A stretch of DNA of 18,516 nt from JAAZMA01 sp036720245 (GCA_036720245.1 DAIMNI010000046.1:1-18516); one strand, 5' to 3'. Shown: positions 1 through 8,381, counted from the first letter of the stretch. Numbers and translations: made by a program. The notes: generated by a model from the sequence alone, not told the origin.

Positions 1-4
1 CTAT

Positions 5-2581
5 TTATTCTTTCACCTGGAGCATCTCAAGTGGTTTTTTCTTGTTTACCCTTCCTATACCAAGTATTAGTCCTAATATAGAGCCTAACAAGTATCCACC
101 TATTACCTTGACATATTTATCTATACCTATTGGATAGTCATTTGCTGTAATTCCTATTATCAATCCACAGGCTAATATAATCCCTATTAGTATAAGGATT
201 AGATTTTCTCTAAATAGATTCCATTGTACTTCTTTAGATTTAACTCCCAATATTCTAAGGATTGCCACATCTTTTGATCTTCCTATTGCCACCATAAAAG
301 CTAGCATGCCTGCTATTATAATGGATAGGACAAAGGTTACCGGATATAGGACTTCAAGTAGGGATAGGCTTTTTTCTAAAGGTTCTACCACATTTATAAG
401 TTCATCATCCCATAACTTTAATTCACATCTAATATCATCATATATATTATTTACCACCATATCCTTCAATTCATCTTTCCTGTCTAACAATTCTCTATTG
501 GTTTCAGGTTTAAATTCAAATGATAGACTTCTATAATACACATTGTTTCCTTCAATAGCCTGTAATGCAGATAAGGGATAAATGAATATAGATTGTTCAT
601 CCCTAGCTATAGTAGTATAATTTTCAAGATACTCATGTAAATCTGCCATGTCTAGTTCTTCAAATGTTCCTACTATAGTACCATAGGTACTTATTAAATC
701 CCTAGATTCTTCTACTAATGATATACTATCTCCAATTTTTAATGCAAAATTATCCATTGCCTTTTCTGATACTAATACTGGTATTTCACTATTTCCTTTT
801 TCATCTAAGATTATTGGATTGGTTCTATCCGTAAAATCTACTTTGTAGTTTTTAAAAAAATCATCTAGGCTATAACCATCTACTAAATATAAATTTGTTA
901 AATTAATTTTGCTATCACTATTGTAATCTTTGTTGCTGGCTAGAACATTAAATGATGCTTTAGGAATATGGTATGCTTTTTTCTCTTCCTCTGTCATTTC
1001 ATACTTTCTTTCAAATCCATTTTCTTTTATATACATTTCTGAATATGACATACCAGCTAATGATAGAAAGTCCTTTACCAATCCAGTTTCTAACATATTA
1101 TTGATTTGGGTTCCCGAAATTGGACCTCTCTTTGTACCCTGTACATATTCATCAGAACTGATTCTTAATTCACCTGTTATTTCAGTTTCATTGTAGGCCC
1201 TATCTATAAAGGAATTATTTTTAATTATTAAATGATTCATCCATAGCAAGGAAAATATAAATGTTCCCGCTAGGCTTAGTAAAAGTATGGAAGAAGCCTT
1301 GGAACGTATGGCATGATTAAAGGAAAATCTCCTTAATGTATTCCTGTTTCCCTTTGGTAATAGATTTTTGGTATCATAGTCTATCTTTCCTAGAAATTCA
1401 AGACTCAGTTCTAAACTAGTTTCATCTTTTTCTGCTAAAGGTTCTTTTTTTACTTTTTTCTTTGCATTATAACTGTTTATCAGCTCTATTACAGAAGTTT
1501 TTCTAAGTTGGTTAACCCTAAAAAATAGGAGAACTGTAAATAGTATTAATAATCCTCCTACAAACATAACAAGATATTTTAGTTCTAGTTCTGAACTTAT
1601 AGTATTTATAGGCAACTCAGCTAATTCACTTAACAGCTCATCTGATTTGTTTATAGCACTAGTATATCCAAAAAATCCTCCTAGGATTGATGATAAACTT
1701 CCATAGACAATAAGAGGCATTATTAAATGTATTCCGCAAACCCTTGACGGGACTCCCAAGGCTCGTTCTATTGCATAGTTTAATTTGTGTCCCTCTACAT
1801 AAATATAGACAACAAAGGAAAGAACCAGTATAAGAAGAACTGAAAACAAAATAGCACTAATTAAGGATGATTGCTTTATTGCCTTTGCTGAGTTCCAGAA
1901 ACTTTCAGCATTGTTCTCTATGAAATAAAGGCTATATCCCATTTCCTTTAATGGTTCCTCATATTTTTTAATGAATTCCAACTCATATTCACTACTTTTT
2001 AGTGTAAAGCTGTAATAGTAGGAACGGATGTCGGGTACTGAAAGCTTTTGTTGATAATAATATCCAAAGTCTTTAGGCAAGGTACTATCAGGTATGTATA
2101 TATTTCTTCCCATATTGGAAAATGTTTGTTCCGCAGATATTCCTACTACTTCAAATGATATAGGTTCACTGGTATTATATAGTTTCCATTCTTTTATATC
2201 TTTTTCCGTTGCTAAATATGACCAACCCTTTTCAGTGTTTCGCATTTTTATGTCTAACTTGTCTCCAATGTTAATATTTCTCATTTCTGATAAATGTTCA
2301 TTTATAACACAAACATAGTTTTGATTTATATCATCTTCTTGATTTAAGAGACGACCCTCCTTTAGAAATTGATTTTTCATTACAGCCTGAAAGGTTGGTA
2401 TAGCTGTCATATTTTTTGTTGCAATGATAAAAAAGGATTGAATATTTTCATTTAGTACATCAATATCCTCCTTTAACTCTTCCCACTTTGGAAGGTTCCA
2501 ATCTATCTCTCCATCATCCTCCAACTTTTCATATAGAGGACCTAAGGTATAAAGAGGCTTAATCATAGTAAACTGTCCCAA
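5..2581 (-). CDS. FtsX-like ABC transporter permease, large C-terminal part of a frame-split gene
   Basis: This is a membrane permease of the MacB/FtsX class, which works with a cytoplasmic ABC ATPase to export or sense substrates such as antimicrobial peptides. Membrane segments are visible near residues 235-258, 283-305 and 335-355, then a basic cytoplasmic loop, a segment near 428-450, a large extracytoplasmic domain to about 745, and three final segments ending in KPLEMLQVKE. This is the two-FtsX-domain layout, but the usual first membrane segment is missing and sits in the preceding open frame. The two frames join if one G is restored in a GGG run near 2577, giving about 1,070 residues. 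The nominal TTG start at 2581 lacks its own ribosome site. An ATG at 2566 overlaps the upstream TGA (ATGA), so coupled re-initiation is possible. The last codon lies four bases from the window edge and no ATPase is visible. Confidence 0.85.
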   Translation of the reverse strand: MGQFTMIKPLYTLGPLYEKLEDDGEIDWNLPKWEELKEDIDVLNENIQSFFIIATKNMTAIPTFQAVMKNQFLKEGRLLNQEDDINQNYVCVINEHLSEMRNINIGDKLDIKMRNTEKGWSYLATEKDIKEWKLYNTSEPISFEVVGISAEQTFSNMGRNIYIPDSTLPKDFGYYYQQKLSVPDIRSYYYSFTLKSSEYELEFIKKYEEPLKEMGYSLYFIENNAESFWNSAKAIKQSSLISAILFSVLLILVLSFVVYIYVEGHKLNYAIERALGVPSRVCGIHLIMPLIVYGSLSSILGGFFGYTSAINKSDELLSELAELPINTISSELELKYLVMFVGGLLILFTVLLFFRVNQLRKTSVIELINSYNAKKKVKKEPLAEKDETSLELSLEFLGKIDYDTKNLLPKGNRNTLRRFSFNHAIRSKASSILLLSLAGTFIFSLLWMNHLIIKNNSFIDRAYNETEITGELRISSDEYVQGTKRGPISGTQINNMLETGLVKDFLSLAGMSYSEMYIKENGFERKYEMTEEEKKAYHIPKASFNVLASNKDYNSDSKINLTNLYLVDGYSLDDFFKNYKVDFTDRTNPIILDEKGNSEIPVLVSEKAMDNFALKIGDSISLVEESRDLISTYGTIVGTFEELDMADLHEYLENYTTIARDEQSIFIYPLSALQAIEGNNVYYRSLSFEFKPETNRELLDRKDELKDMVVNNIYDDIRCELKLWDDELINVVEPLEKSLSLLEVLYPVTFVLSIIIAGMLAFMVAIGRSKDVAILRILGVKSKEVQWNLFRENLILILIGIILACGLIIGITANDYPIGIDKYVKVIGGYLLGSILGLILGIGRVNKKKPLEMLQVKE

Positions 2582-3213
2582 TAGGCTCTAAACAAATACA
2601 ATTCTCCTGGCTCTAGGGTCAATAAATCATCTATAGCATCATTGTTAATAAAATTTATTTTATCTCCAGTTCTTAAGGATCTGGCGGCAACCGAGATACC
2701 TGTTTGTGACCCTTCTCTAATGTAGTCAGGAAATCCTGCAATTAATTCTTTAACTTTAATTTTTATTACTAGTCCATCATAAATATTTTCTGCACTTGAT
2801 GCTTGATATACCTTATCCACTGTAGCAGTAAATATCACATCCCCCAAAAATACTTTGTAATCATCAATGGTATAATCATAAAATTCTGGGTTTGTTTTTT
2901 CGGACTGGCTTGTATCCGTATTTGGTAACCCATCTATTATCCCTTGACAAGTCATTCTATGGTCCTCATAGTCTATCATTGGATCTTCACTTAATAATGC
3001 CTGTGCTTCATTAATATAATAATTATCTCCATCTATAGACTGTATAGTTCCTATACTCTTATAGTAATTTCCAATCCTATTAATTTCTCTATTAACTATA
3101 AAAAACTGTGTAATACTAGAAATAAAAGTATTAGAAACAATTAATAGTAAAAGAAGAAGTAATATTCCCTTTAAAGGTCTCCTGATATTAGATTTATTGA
3201 TTGGGTTTTTCAT
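2563..3213 (-). CDS. N-terminal part of the same FtsX-like ABC permease
   Basis: The 216-residue product begins MKNPINKSN, has a short basic N-terminus, one strong membrane helix at about residues 17-40 (a run of leucines), and then an extracytoplasmic domain ending GELYLFRAYWDSLL. This matches the front of a MacB/FtsX permease: first membrane segment plus the start of the periplasmic-type domain. I chose the ATG at 3213 because GGGAG lies 8 nt upstream; a longer open frame to 3300 would run into the protease gene. It starts 13 nt after the BlaR1-like stop, so it is co-transcribed with that gene. Its own TGA arrives mid-domain, and the remainder continues in another frame from about 2580. I infer that this is one gene broken by a single-base deletion or a sequencing error, not a separate small protein. 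Confidence 0.8.
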   Translation of the reverse strand: MKNPINKSNIRRPLKGILLLLLLLIVSNTFISSITQFFIVNREINRIGNYYKSIGTIQSIDGDNYYINEAQALLSEDPMIDYEDHRMTCQGIIDGLPNTDTSQSEKTNPEFYDYTIDDYKVFLGDVIFTATVDKVYQASSAENIYDGLVIKIKVKELIAGFPDYIREGSQTGISVAARSLRTGDKINFINNDAIDDLLTLEPGELYLFRAYWDSLL

Positions 3214-3226
3214 AGAAATCACTCCC

Positions 3227-4408
3227 TTATCTATTATTATCCTGGCAAACAGTAAACTGTAACTTTGAAATCTTATTAAAGTCTTCCTTACTAATATCAT
3301 TAATAATATTTTCAGTATTCAATATAGTCTTTAAATCAATATTCTTAGGAATTACATCAGTAAATTCAATAATAATTGAATCTTCCTTCATTTTCCCTAT
3401 AGTTATTGATCCTAACTGATTCGATTCTACTAAAATATCTCCCTTCCCTGTATAAGATAATTTAGTGCTCATAATTTTAGAGGATATTTGCGATGATTTA
3501 GCTCCTATAAATATAGAGGTAAATGCTACTAATAAACATGCTATAAACAATATCCCTTTACCAGACTTTGCTTCATGGGCTAAAATACAGTCAAATCGTT
3601 CTTTCATCTTAAGACCTGATGAAGAAAATGTTGTGCTATATGAAGGCAGATAGGAAATTTCCATAATACAATACTTATATAATACATTACAATACTCGAT
3701 TTTTTCATCTTTATTTAAAGTTTCCGCAACTGCTTCATCGCAGGCCATCTTTATATCCATAGTAATTTTTTTCCCCATTAAATATACCAATGGATTAAAC
3801 CAATGAATACATCGTGCCACAAGATATAGCATTTTAACCAAGTTATCTTTTTTCTTAATATGAAACATTTCATGCTGAATAATATAGTCCAGTTCTATTT
3901 GATTGTCCAAGCCTACTAAGTATTGTGGTAATATTAATATTTTTCTAAATACTCCAGTTACAAATGGAGATGTATTTCGTTTTGTTACTCGGATTGTAAT
4001 GGGTAAATTATACGCTAATAAACTCTTATTAAAGGCTATATGGAAATAAATATAGTGTGCAATGATAATAGAAATGGAAATCAAGAATCCTATTATCCAG
4101 ACCTTCGCAAAATATGGAATAAACGGATTCCAAATCACTTGAATTCTTTGCAATAAATTCACGGTGCTAGCTGCTACTCTGCTATTTATATTACTAGAAA
4201 TATTACCTGATATTGTATTCATTACCTTCCATTGAGTGAAAACTTTAGGATTTATCATTGAACCAGGAATTAATAATCTTAGGATTAATATAATCCAAAG
4301 TAGACGAAAGGTTTGCTTCCTATATTTTTTATAGTTTACTTTTCTAAATATGGTTAATATAAAATATAGAATAGAAAATGATATGGAAGATATAAGAATA
4401 CCCTTCAT
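3227..4408 (-). CDS. BlaR1/MecR1-like M56 family membrane metalloprotease, without a penicillin-binding sensor domain
   Basis: The 393-residue protein has membrane segments near residues 3-20, 34-50, 100-125 and 284-302. The zinc metalloprotease motif HEMFH lies at 179-183 in the cytoplasmic part, with the family motifs HWFNPLVY (202-209) and CDEAV (223-227, likely holding the third zinc ligand). Members of this family sense a cell-envelope signal and inactivate a BlaI/MecI repressor by proteolysis. Classical BlaR1 is near 600 residues and ends in a beta-lactam-binding domain. Here only about 90 residues follow the last membrane segment, so the ligand must differ; an inhibitor-binding-like or transporter-coupled role is inference. 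The ATG is 1 nt after the BlaI-like stop and the gene is followed 13 nt later by the permease, indicating one operon. Confidence 0.88.
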   Translation of the reverse strand: MKGILISSISFSILYFILTIFRKVNYKKYRKQTFRLLWIILILRLLIPGSMINPKVFTQWKVMNTISGNISSNINSRVAASTVNLLQRIQVIWNPFIPYFAKVWIIGFLISISIIIAHYIYFHIAFNKSLLAYNLPITIRVTKRNTSPFVTGVFRKILILPQYLVGLDNQIELDYIIQHEMFHIKKKDNLVKMLYLVARCIHWFNPLVYLMGKKITMDIKMACDEAVAETLNKDEKIEYCNVLYKYCIMEISYLPSYSTTFSSSGLKMKERFDCILAHEAKSGKGILFIACLLVAFTSIFIGAKSSQISSKIMSTKLSYTGKGDILVESNQLGSITIGKMKEDSIIIEFTDVIPKNIDLKTILNTENIINDISKEDFNKISKLQFTVCQDNNR

Positions 4409-4409
4409 A

Positions 4410-4781
4410 TTAATCTTCCTCCTTCAAAATCTCATCTAAATAATCCCTCAATCCTATAATATCCTCTTTAGTTAGATTATTGGATTCATAAAGTCCAGCT
4501 ACAAAATGTTGCAATGAGTCATCGTAAAGTTTTTCTAATAAAGATTTGCTTTTTTTATCAATGTATTCATCAGATACTAATGGAACATATAGGTTTTTAT
4601 GCCCAATTTTATCTATTTTTAGGTACCCCTTATTTACTATTCTCGCTAGAAAATTTCTTACAGTATTATTAGTCCATCCATACTCCGCTACTGCTTCCTG
4701 TACTTCCTCTAATATCATAGAAGATTTCTTTTCCCAAAACTTTACCATAATATTTAATTCTGAATCAGATAATTTTTTCAT
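4410..4781 (-). CDS. BlaI/MecI/CopY family transcriptional repressor
   Basis: The 123-residue protein begins MKKLSDSELNIM and has the winged-helix DNA-binding domain in about the first 75 residues (WTNNTVRNFLARIVNKGYL is the recognition region), then a C-terminal dimerisation helix region. BlaI-type repressors bind TACA-N2-TGTA palindromes as dimers and are released when the partner BlaR1 protease acts. I chose the ATG at 4781 over the one at 4796 because the strong site GGGGAGGG lies just upstream of it and would otherwise fall inside the gene. The Asn-Phe cleavage site known in staphylococcal BlaI/MecI appears here as His92-Phe93 by eye alignment, so the cleavage details may differ. Two matching operators lie in the promoter (4801-4840), so autorepression is likely. 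The next gene, the M56 protease, follows at once. Confidence 0.9.
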   Translation of the reverse strand: MKKLSDSELNIMVKFWEKKSSMILEEVQEAVAEYGWTNNTVRNFLARIVNKGYLKIDKIGHKNLYVPLVSDEYIDKKSKSLLEKLYDDSLQHFVAGLYESNNLTKEDIIGLRDYLDEILKEED

Positions 4782-4800
4782 TGAATCCCTCCCCATCTAT

Positions 4801-4812
4801 CACAATTGTAGT
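4801..4812. promoter_or_regulatory. BlaI-type operator, copy 2 (imperfect)
   Basis: The core ACAATTGT recurs at 4802-4809, with one half-site matching copy 1 (TGTAGT) and the other diverged. Its centre is 28 bp from the first operator and it overlaps the predicted transcription start, the paired-operator arrangement seen at bla and mec promoters. Confidence 0.75.
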
Positions 4813-4818
4813 AACTAA

Positions 4819-4847
4819 ATTTTATCACTACAATTGTAGTATGTCAA
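4819..4847 (-). promoter_or_regulatory. Promoter of the BlaI-BlaR1-permease operon
   Basis: On the minus strand TTGACA (4847-4842) and TAAAAT (4824-4819) are separated by exactly 17 bp, close to the vegetative consensus. The expected start is near 4812, leaving a leader of about 30 nt before the BlaI-like ATG. A perfect operator palindrome fills the spacer. Confidence 0.85.
4827..4840. promoter_or_regulatory. BlaI-type operator, copy 1 (perfect palindrome)
   Basis: ACTACAATTGTAGT is a perfect 14-bp palindrome containing TACA-AT-TGTA, the core recognised by BlaI/MecI repressors. It lies entirely between -35 and -10, so bound repressor should block RNA polymerase. Confidence 0.85.
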
Positions 4848-4864
4848 TAGGAATAAAAATTTAA

Positions 4865-5026
4865 CCTCTGACATTTATTCTGTCCTTTTTTATGGATACG
4901 TTTAAACCTAGGGATATTATAGGAAAATCGGTGATAATTCACTAGAATCCTGATGATTATAGGACGCAGCCTGCTGGGAATTCGGGAATGAGGATGGCTT
5001 GTGGGGTTATATATAGGCTTTATTAG
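4865..5026 (+). pseudogene. Remnant of a Cu/Zn superoxide dismutase-like gene (C-terminal end)
   Basis: Reading the plus strand through a TAG at 4943-4945 gives DTFKPRDIIGKSVIIH, stop, NPDDYRTQPAGNSG, then MRMACGVI, ending at TAG 5024-5026. The segment GNSGMRMACGVI fits the second Cu/Zn superoxide dismutase signature (G-N-S-G-x-R-x-x-C-x-x-I), and the preceding DIIGKSVIIH and NPDDY match the usual lead-in to it. Only about 50 codons survive. The N-terminal part with most metal ligands is absent, and the fragment overlaps the upstream edge of the BlaI promoter region. It is a dead remnant on the opposite strand to its neighbours. Confidence 0.72.
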
Positions 5027-5034
5027 GGATGAAA

Positions 5035-5055
5035 GGTCAGATTTTTAGTCTGACC
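5035..5055 (-). terminator. Palindrome directly after the ABC-2 permease, possible terminator
   Basis: GGTCAGA (5035-5041) and TCTGACC (5049-5055) form a 7-bp stem with a 7-nt loop, touching the permease stop codon. On the minus strand only TTTC follows, so termination would be weak. Nearly the same sequence occurs at 9102-9121. Confidence 0.45.
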
Positions 5056-6288
5056 CTATTGTACCTGATGCCTTTTAAATATCCTCCCTGAGAGTCGTAG
5101 CAATATAAGTGATAATAATATATAAACAAAGGTAGCCATTTCATAAAAAGTAAATACTTTCCCAAAGGCTGGATAAGCTACATAGCCATAATATTGGCGA
5201 CCATTTAAAAATACAGGTGAAAGTTTTACAATCATTTGATATAGTTTATTTGCCTTACCAGAGGGAACAAATAAACCACCTATATACAATATCATTACAA
5301 TAACTACAACAGGTGTAGTTTTTTTAATTATAGAAGATAGAATTAGTGCCATTGTTGTAACCACTAAAGCACTTAAAATTGTCATAAAAATTCTAATTCC
5401 TATCATCTTTAATAAATTCCAATTGTAAAGAATATCCGTACCTAGAACTTGTATAGGCAAATCCCAACCCTTAATTCCAAAAAACAGCAATAGGGGAAGA
5501 ATACATAATAGGATACCTAATAAAACAGTACACATTGAAAATATTAAAGAGGCTATAATCTTTCCTACTACCAATTTAGTTTTTCCATATTTTGAAGATA
5601 ATAAAACAGCATCTGCACCTGTTTCATGCTCGTTTGAATATACTCCACTAATAGCAATTCCAATAGCTACAATTACTAACATGAATATATCTAGAGACTC
5701 ATCAACATAAGTCCATCCACGAAAATATCCATATTGATAAGGTCCCTTTGTTGCATTAGCTTTTTTATCCCAATATTCTTTTTCTACCCTTGAATATTTC
5801 ATAGTATTTAATCGGTTTTGAACCTTTTTTTGTCTTTGTATATAAAAATCATTTAATTCATTAAATTTTACAGCTAAATCATGAGGATTCCAGTAATCAA
5901 AAGGATTAGATGCATAGTTTTCAGCAATCCAATGGAAATATCCTTCTCTTGGCTTATAAAATTCATAGTAGATATCTTTGGGCAATGCTTCACCAAATTG
6001 AAAACCAGTTTTGTTTTTTTCTGCCCCATAGTTTTCACTTAATTTTTGAATATTTAATTGAATTTCTTCATTGGTTTGCAATTTGCTAAATATCTCATTT
6101 TTTACTTCCTTCTCAAGAATTATTCCTTTATGTTTTTCAATTTGATTTCCATTACCATTATAAAACGTATATTTAAGCATTTTAGGAAGAAAAGAATATA
6201 TTATAAGTAAAAAACTTAAGATGAGTACTCCTATGGTTAATTTAGATCTTAATATTTTCTTTAATTCAAATTTAATAATTCGGTTCAT
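5056..6288 (-). CDS. ABC-2 type transporter permease
   Basis: The 410-residue protein is the membrane half of an ABC exporter. It has a basic N-terminus (NRIIKFELKKILRSK), a first membrane segment at about 18-36, an extracytoplasmic domain of about 160 residues rich in Tyr, Trp and charged residues, and five further membrane segments between about 203 and 403. This is the usual ABC-2 arrangement with an enlarged loop between segments 1 and 2. The ATG lies 1 nt after the ATPase stop, and its ribosome site GGAGAGGAG is inside the last codons of that gene, so the two are translationally coupled. It ends in TAG. The substrate cannot be read from sequence; control by the adjacent two-component system suggests an envelope-active compound or peptide. 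Confidence 0.85.
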   Translation of the reverse strand: MNRIIKFELKKILRSKLTIGVLILSFLLIIYSFLPKMLKYTFYNGNGNQIEKHKGIILEKEVKNEIFSKLQTNEEIQLNIQKLSENYGAEKNKTGFQFGEALPKDIYYEFYKPREGYFHWIAENYASNPFDYWNPHDLAVKFNELNDFYIQRQKKVQNRLNTMKYSRVEKEYWDKKANATKGPYQYGYFRGWTYVDESLDIFMLVIVAIGIAISGVYSNEHETGADAVLLSSKYGKTKLVVGKIIASLIFSMCTVLLGILLCILPLLLFFGIKGWDLPIQVLGTDILYNWNLLKMIGIRIFMTILSALVVTTMALILSSIIKKTTPVVVIVMILYIGGLFVPSGKANKLYQMIVKLSPVFLNGRQYYGYVAYPAFGKVFTFYEMATFVYILLSLILLRLSGRIFKRHQVQ

Positions 6289-6289
6289 T

Positions 6290-7171
6290 TTACTCCTCTC
6301 CTTCTTGAATTTCTTTTGGATTATAGTATAGGTATAGATCTTCTAGATTTGGATCTAGTGGTATTGCATTCTTTGATGGGGGTACATCTGAAATCGCCCT
6401 GAGATTTATCTTATCATCCTTTCTAGAATAGCTAATTATCATTAACTCTTCCATATGCTTAAGTAGCTCACTCTCATTAATAGTAAATTCCCAAATTTTA
6501 TCTTTTAATTGTTTAAGTAATTTTTCCTCATCGCCTGTACATATAATTTTGCCCGATTTCATCATGATGATATTATTTGCTATATTTTGCAAATCGGATG
6601 TAATATGTGTAGATAAAATCACAATTCTTTCTTTAGAAATTTGAGACAAATAATTTTTAAAAATTAATCTTTGCTTTGGATCTAAACCTGCTGTAGGTTC
6701 ATCTAATATTAGAATCCTAGGATCATTTAGCATTGATTGTATAATCCCTAAACTTTGTTTCATTCCTCCTGAGTAGGTTTTGATTTTTTTATTTTTTACT
6801 TCTAATAGTTGAAATACTTCAAATAATTCATTTACTTGTTCCATTGTATAGGTTTTGGAAAGTCCCTTCACTGCACCTATATAATCAATATATTCTATAG
6901 CAGTAAATTCAGGATAATAACCAAAATCCTGTGGTAAATAGCCTAGGGCATTTAAATATTCCTCCCCTAATTTATTAACATCCTTGTCATTAAACTGTAT
7001 CTCTCCATTAGTGGGCTTTAATACTCCACAAACCATCCTCATCAATGTTGTTTTTCCAGCACCATTAGCCCCTAAAAGCCCATGGATTCCAGGACCTATT
7101 TCCAATGAAATATTATCAACTGCCTTTTTTTCACCAAATTTTTTGCTTACACCATTCAAAATTAACTCCAT
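6290..7171 (-). CDS. ABC transporter ATP-binding protein (ABC-2/CcmA type)
   Basis: The 293-residue cytoplasmic ATPase has Walker A GANGAGKTT (34-42), a Q-loop glutamine at 81, signature YSGGMKQ (133-139), Walker B ILILDEPTAGLDP (153-165) and the switch histidine in STH (189). After about residue 205 comes a small C-terminal regulatory extension of the kind found in drug- and peptide-export ATPases. I chose the ATG at 7171 because AGGAGG lies 7 nt upstream; a GTG two codons earlier would be too close to that site. It pairs with the permease that begins 1 nt after its stop. A terminator-like hairpin (7195-7229) sits directly before the ribosome site, so expression may be set separately from the kinase upstream. 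Confidence 0.93.
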   Translation of the reverse strand: MELILNGVSKKFGEKKAVDNISLEIGPGIHGLLGANGAGKTTLMRMVCGVLKPTNGEIQFNDKDVNKLGEEYLNALGYLPQDFGYYPEFTAIEYIDYIGAVKGLSKTYTMEQVNELFEVFQLLEVKNKKIKTYSGGMKQSLGIIQSMLNDPRILILDEPTAGLDPKQRLIFKNYLSQISKERIVILSTHITSDLQNIANNIIMMKSGKIICTGDEEKLLKQLKDKIWEFTINESELLKHMEELMIISYSRKDDKINLRAISDVPPSKNAIPLDPNLEDLYLYYNPKEIQEGEE

Positions 7172-7194
7172 TTTCACCCCTCCTAAATAAAAAG

Positions 7195-7229
7195 ATCTCT
7201 TTCTAGTTAAAGTCTAACTAAAAAGAGAT
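7195..7229 (-). terminator. Hairpin with U-tract between histidine kinase and ABC genes (terminator or attenuator)
   Basis: Arms at 7195-7209 and 7215-7229 pair over 15 bp with a 5-nt loop. The single mismatch is a G-U pair in minus-strand RNA. The RNA then continues CUUUUUAUUU, a terminator-like tract, only about 10 nt before the AGGAGG of the ATPase. This could limit read-through from the regulator-kinase genes into the exporter. Confidence 0.6.
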
Positions 7230-7277
7230 AGTAGAATATGAAAAAAAGTTCAAGAAAAAATAAAGATTTCTTGATAA

Positions 7278-8381
7278 TTATTTAGGAAGTTTTATATTAA
7301 ATTTTAATTTCCCATCTTCATATTGGGCAGTAATATTGCCTCCATGATTTTCAATAATTTCTTTTGAAATAGAAAGGCCCAGTCCTGCTCCTTCTATTTC
7401 TTTATTTCTTGAAATATCTGTCCGAAAAAAGGGATCAAAAATATAGTGGATATATTCTGGTTGAAAATCTAGGGCCTCATTTTCAAATACAATTGTATGC
7501 CCTTTTTCATCTGTAGAGGACTTAATCCAAATATTTCCCCCTATTGATGTATAGGAAATTGCATTTTTGAAGATATTGTAAAAACTCCGTGCCATTAAAT
7601 CAGCATCGGCTAAGATTATTAATTTTTCTTCCATGTCTAAATGTACCTTTAATTCTTTTTCTGCTATAGCAGGATAAAAGGTTTCTCTCATTTGAACTAT
7701 TAAATTATAAAAATCCACTTCTTTTTTATTAAGATTGTTGCTTTGCATTTGTAATCTTGCTAATTGGAAAAACTGCTGCACTAGTTTTTCTAATTCTCTA
7801 GATTTATCTAAGGCGATACTAATATATTTTCTTCGATTATTTTCTGAAATACCTGGTTCATCTTCAAGTAGTGTAAGATAACCTATAATAGATGTCAATG
7901 GTGTTTTTAAATCATGTGCCAAAAAAGCCATAGACTGATTTTGTTGAATAATATTTTCTCGATTTAATTGATAAACTTTGTCCCTATCTTCAAGAATTTG
8001 AATAATTTCATTATCAATACTTAAGTATAGTGGATTAGGATCAATTGTCTCTCCTTTAATAAGTTTATTTATTCTTTCTTGAATTTCCATAATTGAATTT
8101 TCACTTAAAGTTTCTTCTTTTCTGCTAATTATAAAATCTATAATGAAAAATAAAATTATATAAAATAAAAAAATAAGAATAATTATATGATTTCTTATTA
8201 GGTCCCAATATAGTTTCCCTTCAACATAAGCCTTGCCATAAACCTCCACCTCACGAACATCAAACATATAATTAGATGTAAAAATATGAAGAAAATTTGA
8301 TCCAATAAGCATATAGAGCAAAAACATAGAAATAATCAAAATCATAAGTCCAATAAAAAACTTTTTAATTCTCCCTTTCAA
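7278..8381 (-). CDS. Sensor histidine kinase, VanS-like
   Basis: The 367-residue membrane kinase has two membrane segments (about 8-28 and 64-84) with a short external loop of about 35 residues, then a linker and a DHp domain with phospho-acceptor His156 in LAHDLKTPLTS. The catalytic ATP-binding domain follows, with N-box NIFKNAISYT, an F-box-like DPFFRTD, and GAGLGLSISKEI. A loop this small suggests intramembrane sensing or sensing through a transporter, as in Bce-type systems. The start is TTG at 8381, overlapping the regulator's end by 17 nt. The ribosome site GGGGGGAGG lies 9 nt upstream, inside the regulator's codons for VWGEGY. It should phosphorylate the adjacent response regulator, and together they probably control the ABC genes downstream. 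Confidence 0.92.
   Translation of the reverse strand: MKGRIKKFFIGLMILIISMFLLYMLIGSNFLHIFTSNYMFDVREVEVYGKAYVEGKLYWDLIRNHIIILIFLFYIILFFIIDFIISRKEETLSENSIMEIQERINKLIKGETIDPNPLYLSIDNEIIQILEDRDKVYQLNRENIIQQNQSMAFLAHDLKTPLTSIIGYLTLLEDEPGISENNRRKYISIALDKSRELEKLVQQFFQLARLQMQSNNLNKKEVDFYNLIVQMRETFYPAIAEKELKVHLDMEEKLIILADADLMARSFYNIFKNAISYTSIGGNIWIKSSTDEKGHTIVFENEALDFQPEYIHYIFDPFFRTDISRNKEIEGAGLGLSISKEIIENHGGNITAQYEDGKLKFNIKLPK

Noticed and set aside
306..2318. Plus-strand open frames opposite the large permease
   Set aside because: They lack ribosome sites and family features and lie entirely within a convincing membrane-protein gene on the other strand.
3214..3300. Longer N-terminus for the permease front fragment, starting at 3300
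   Set aside because: It would overlap the end of the M56 protease gene and has no ribosome site, whereas ATG 3213 has GGGAG at the right distance.
4782..4796. Upstream ATG for the BlaI-like repressor
   Set aside because: The strong ribosome site lies inside this extension, so the next ATG at 4781 fits better.
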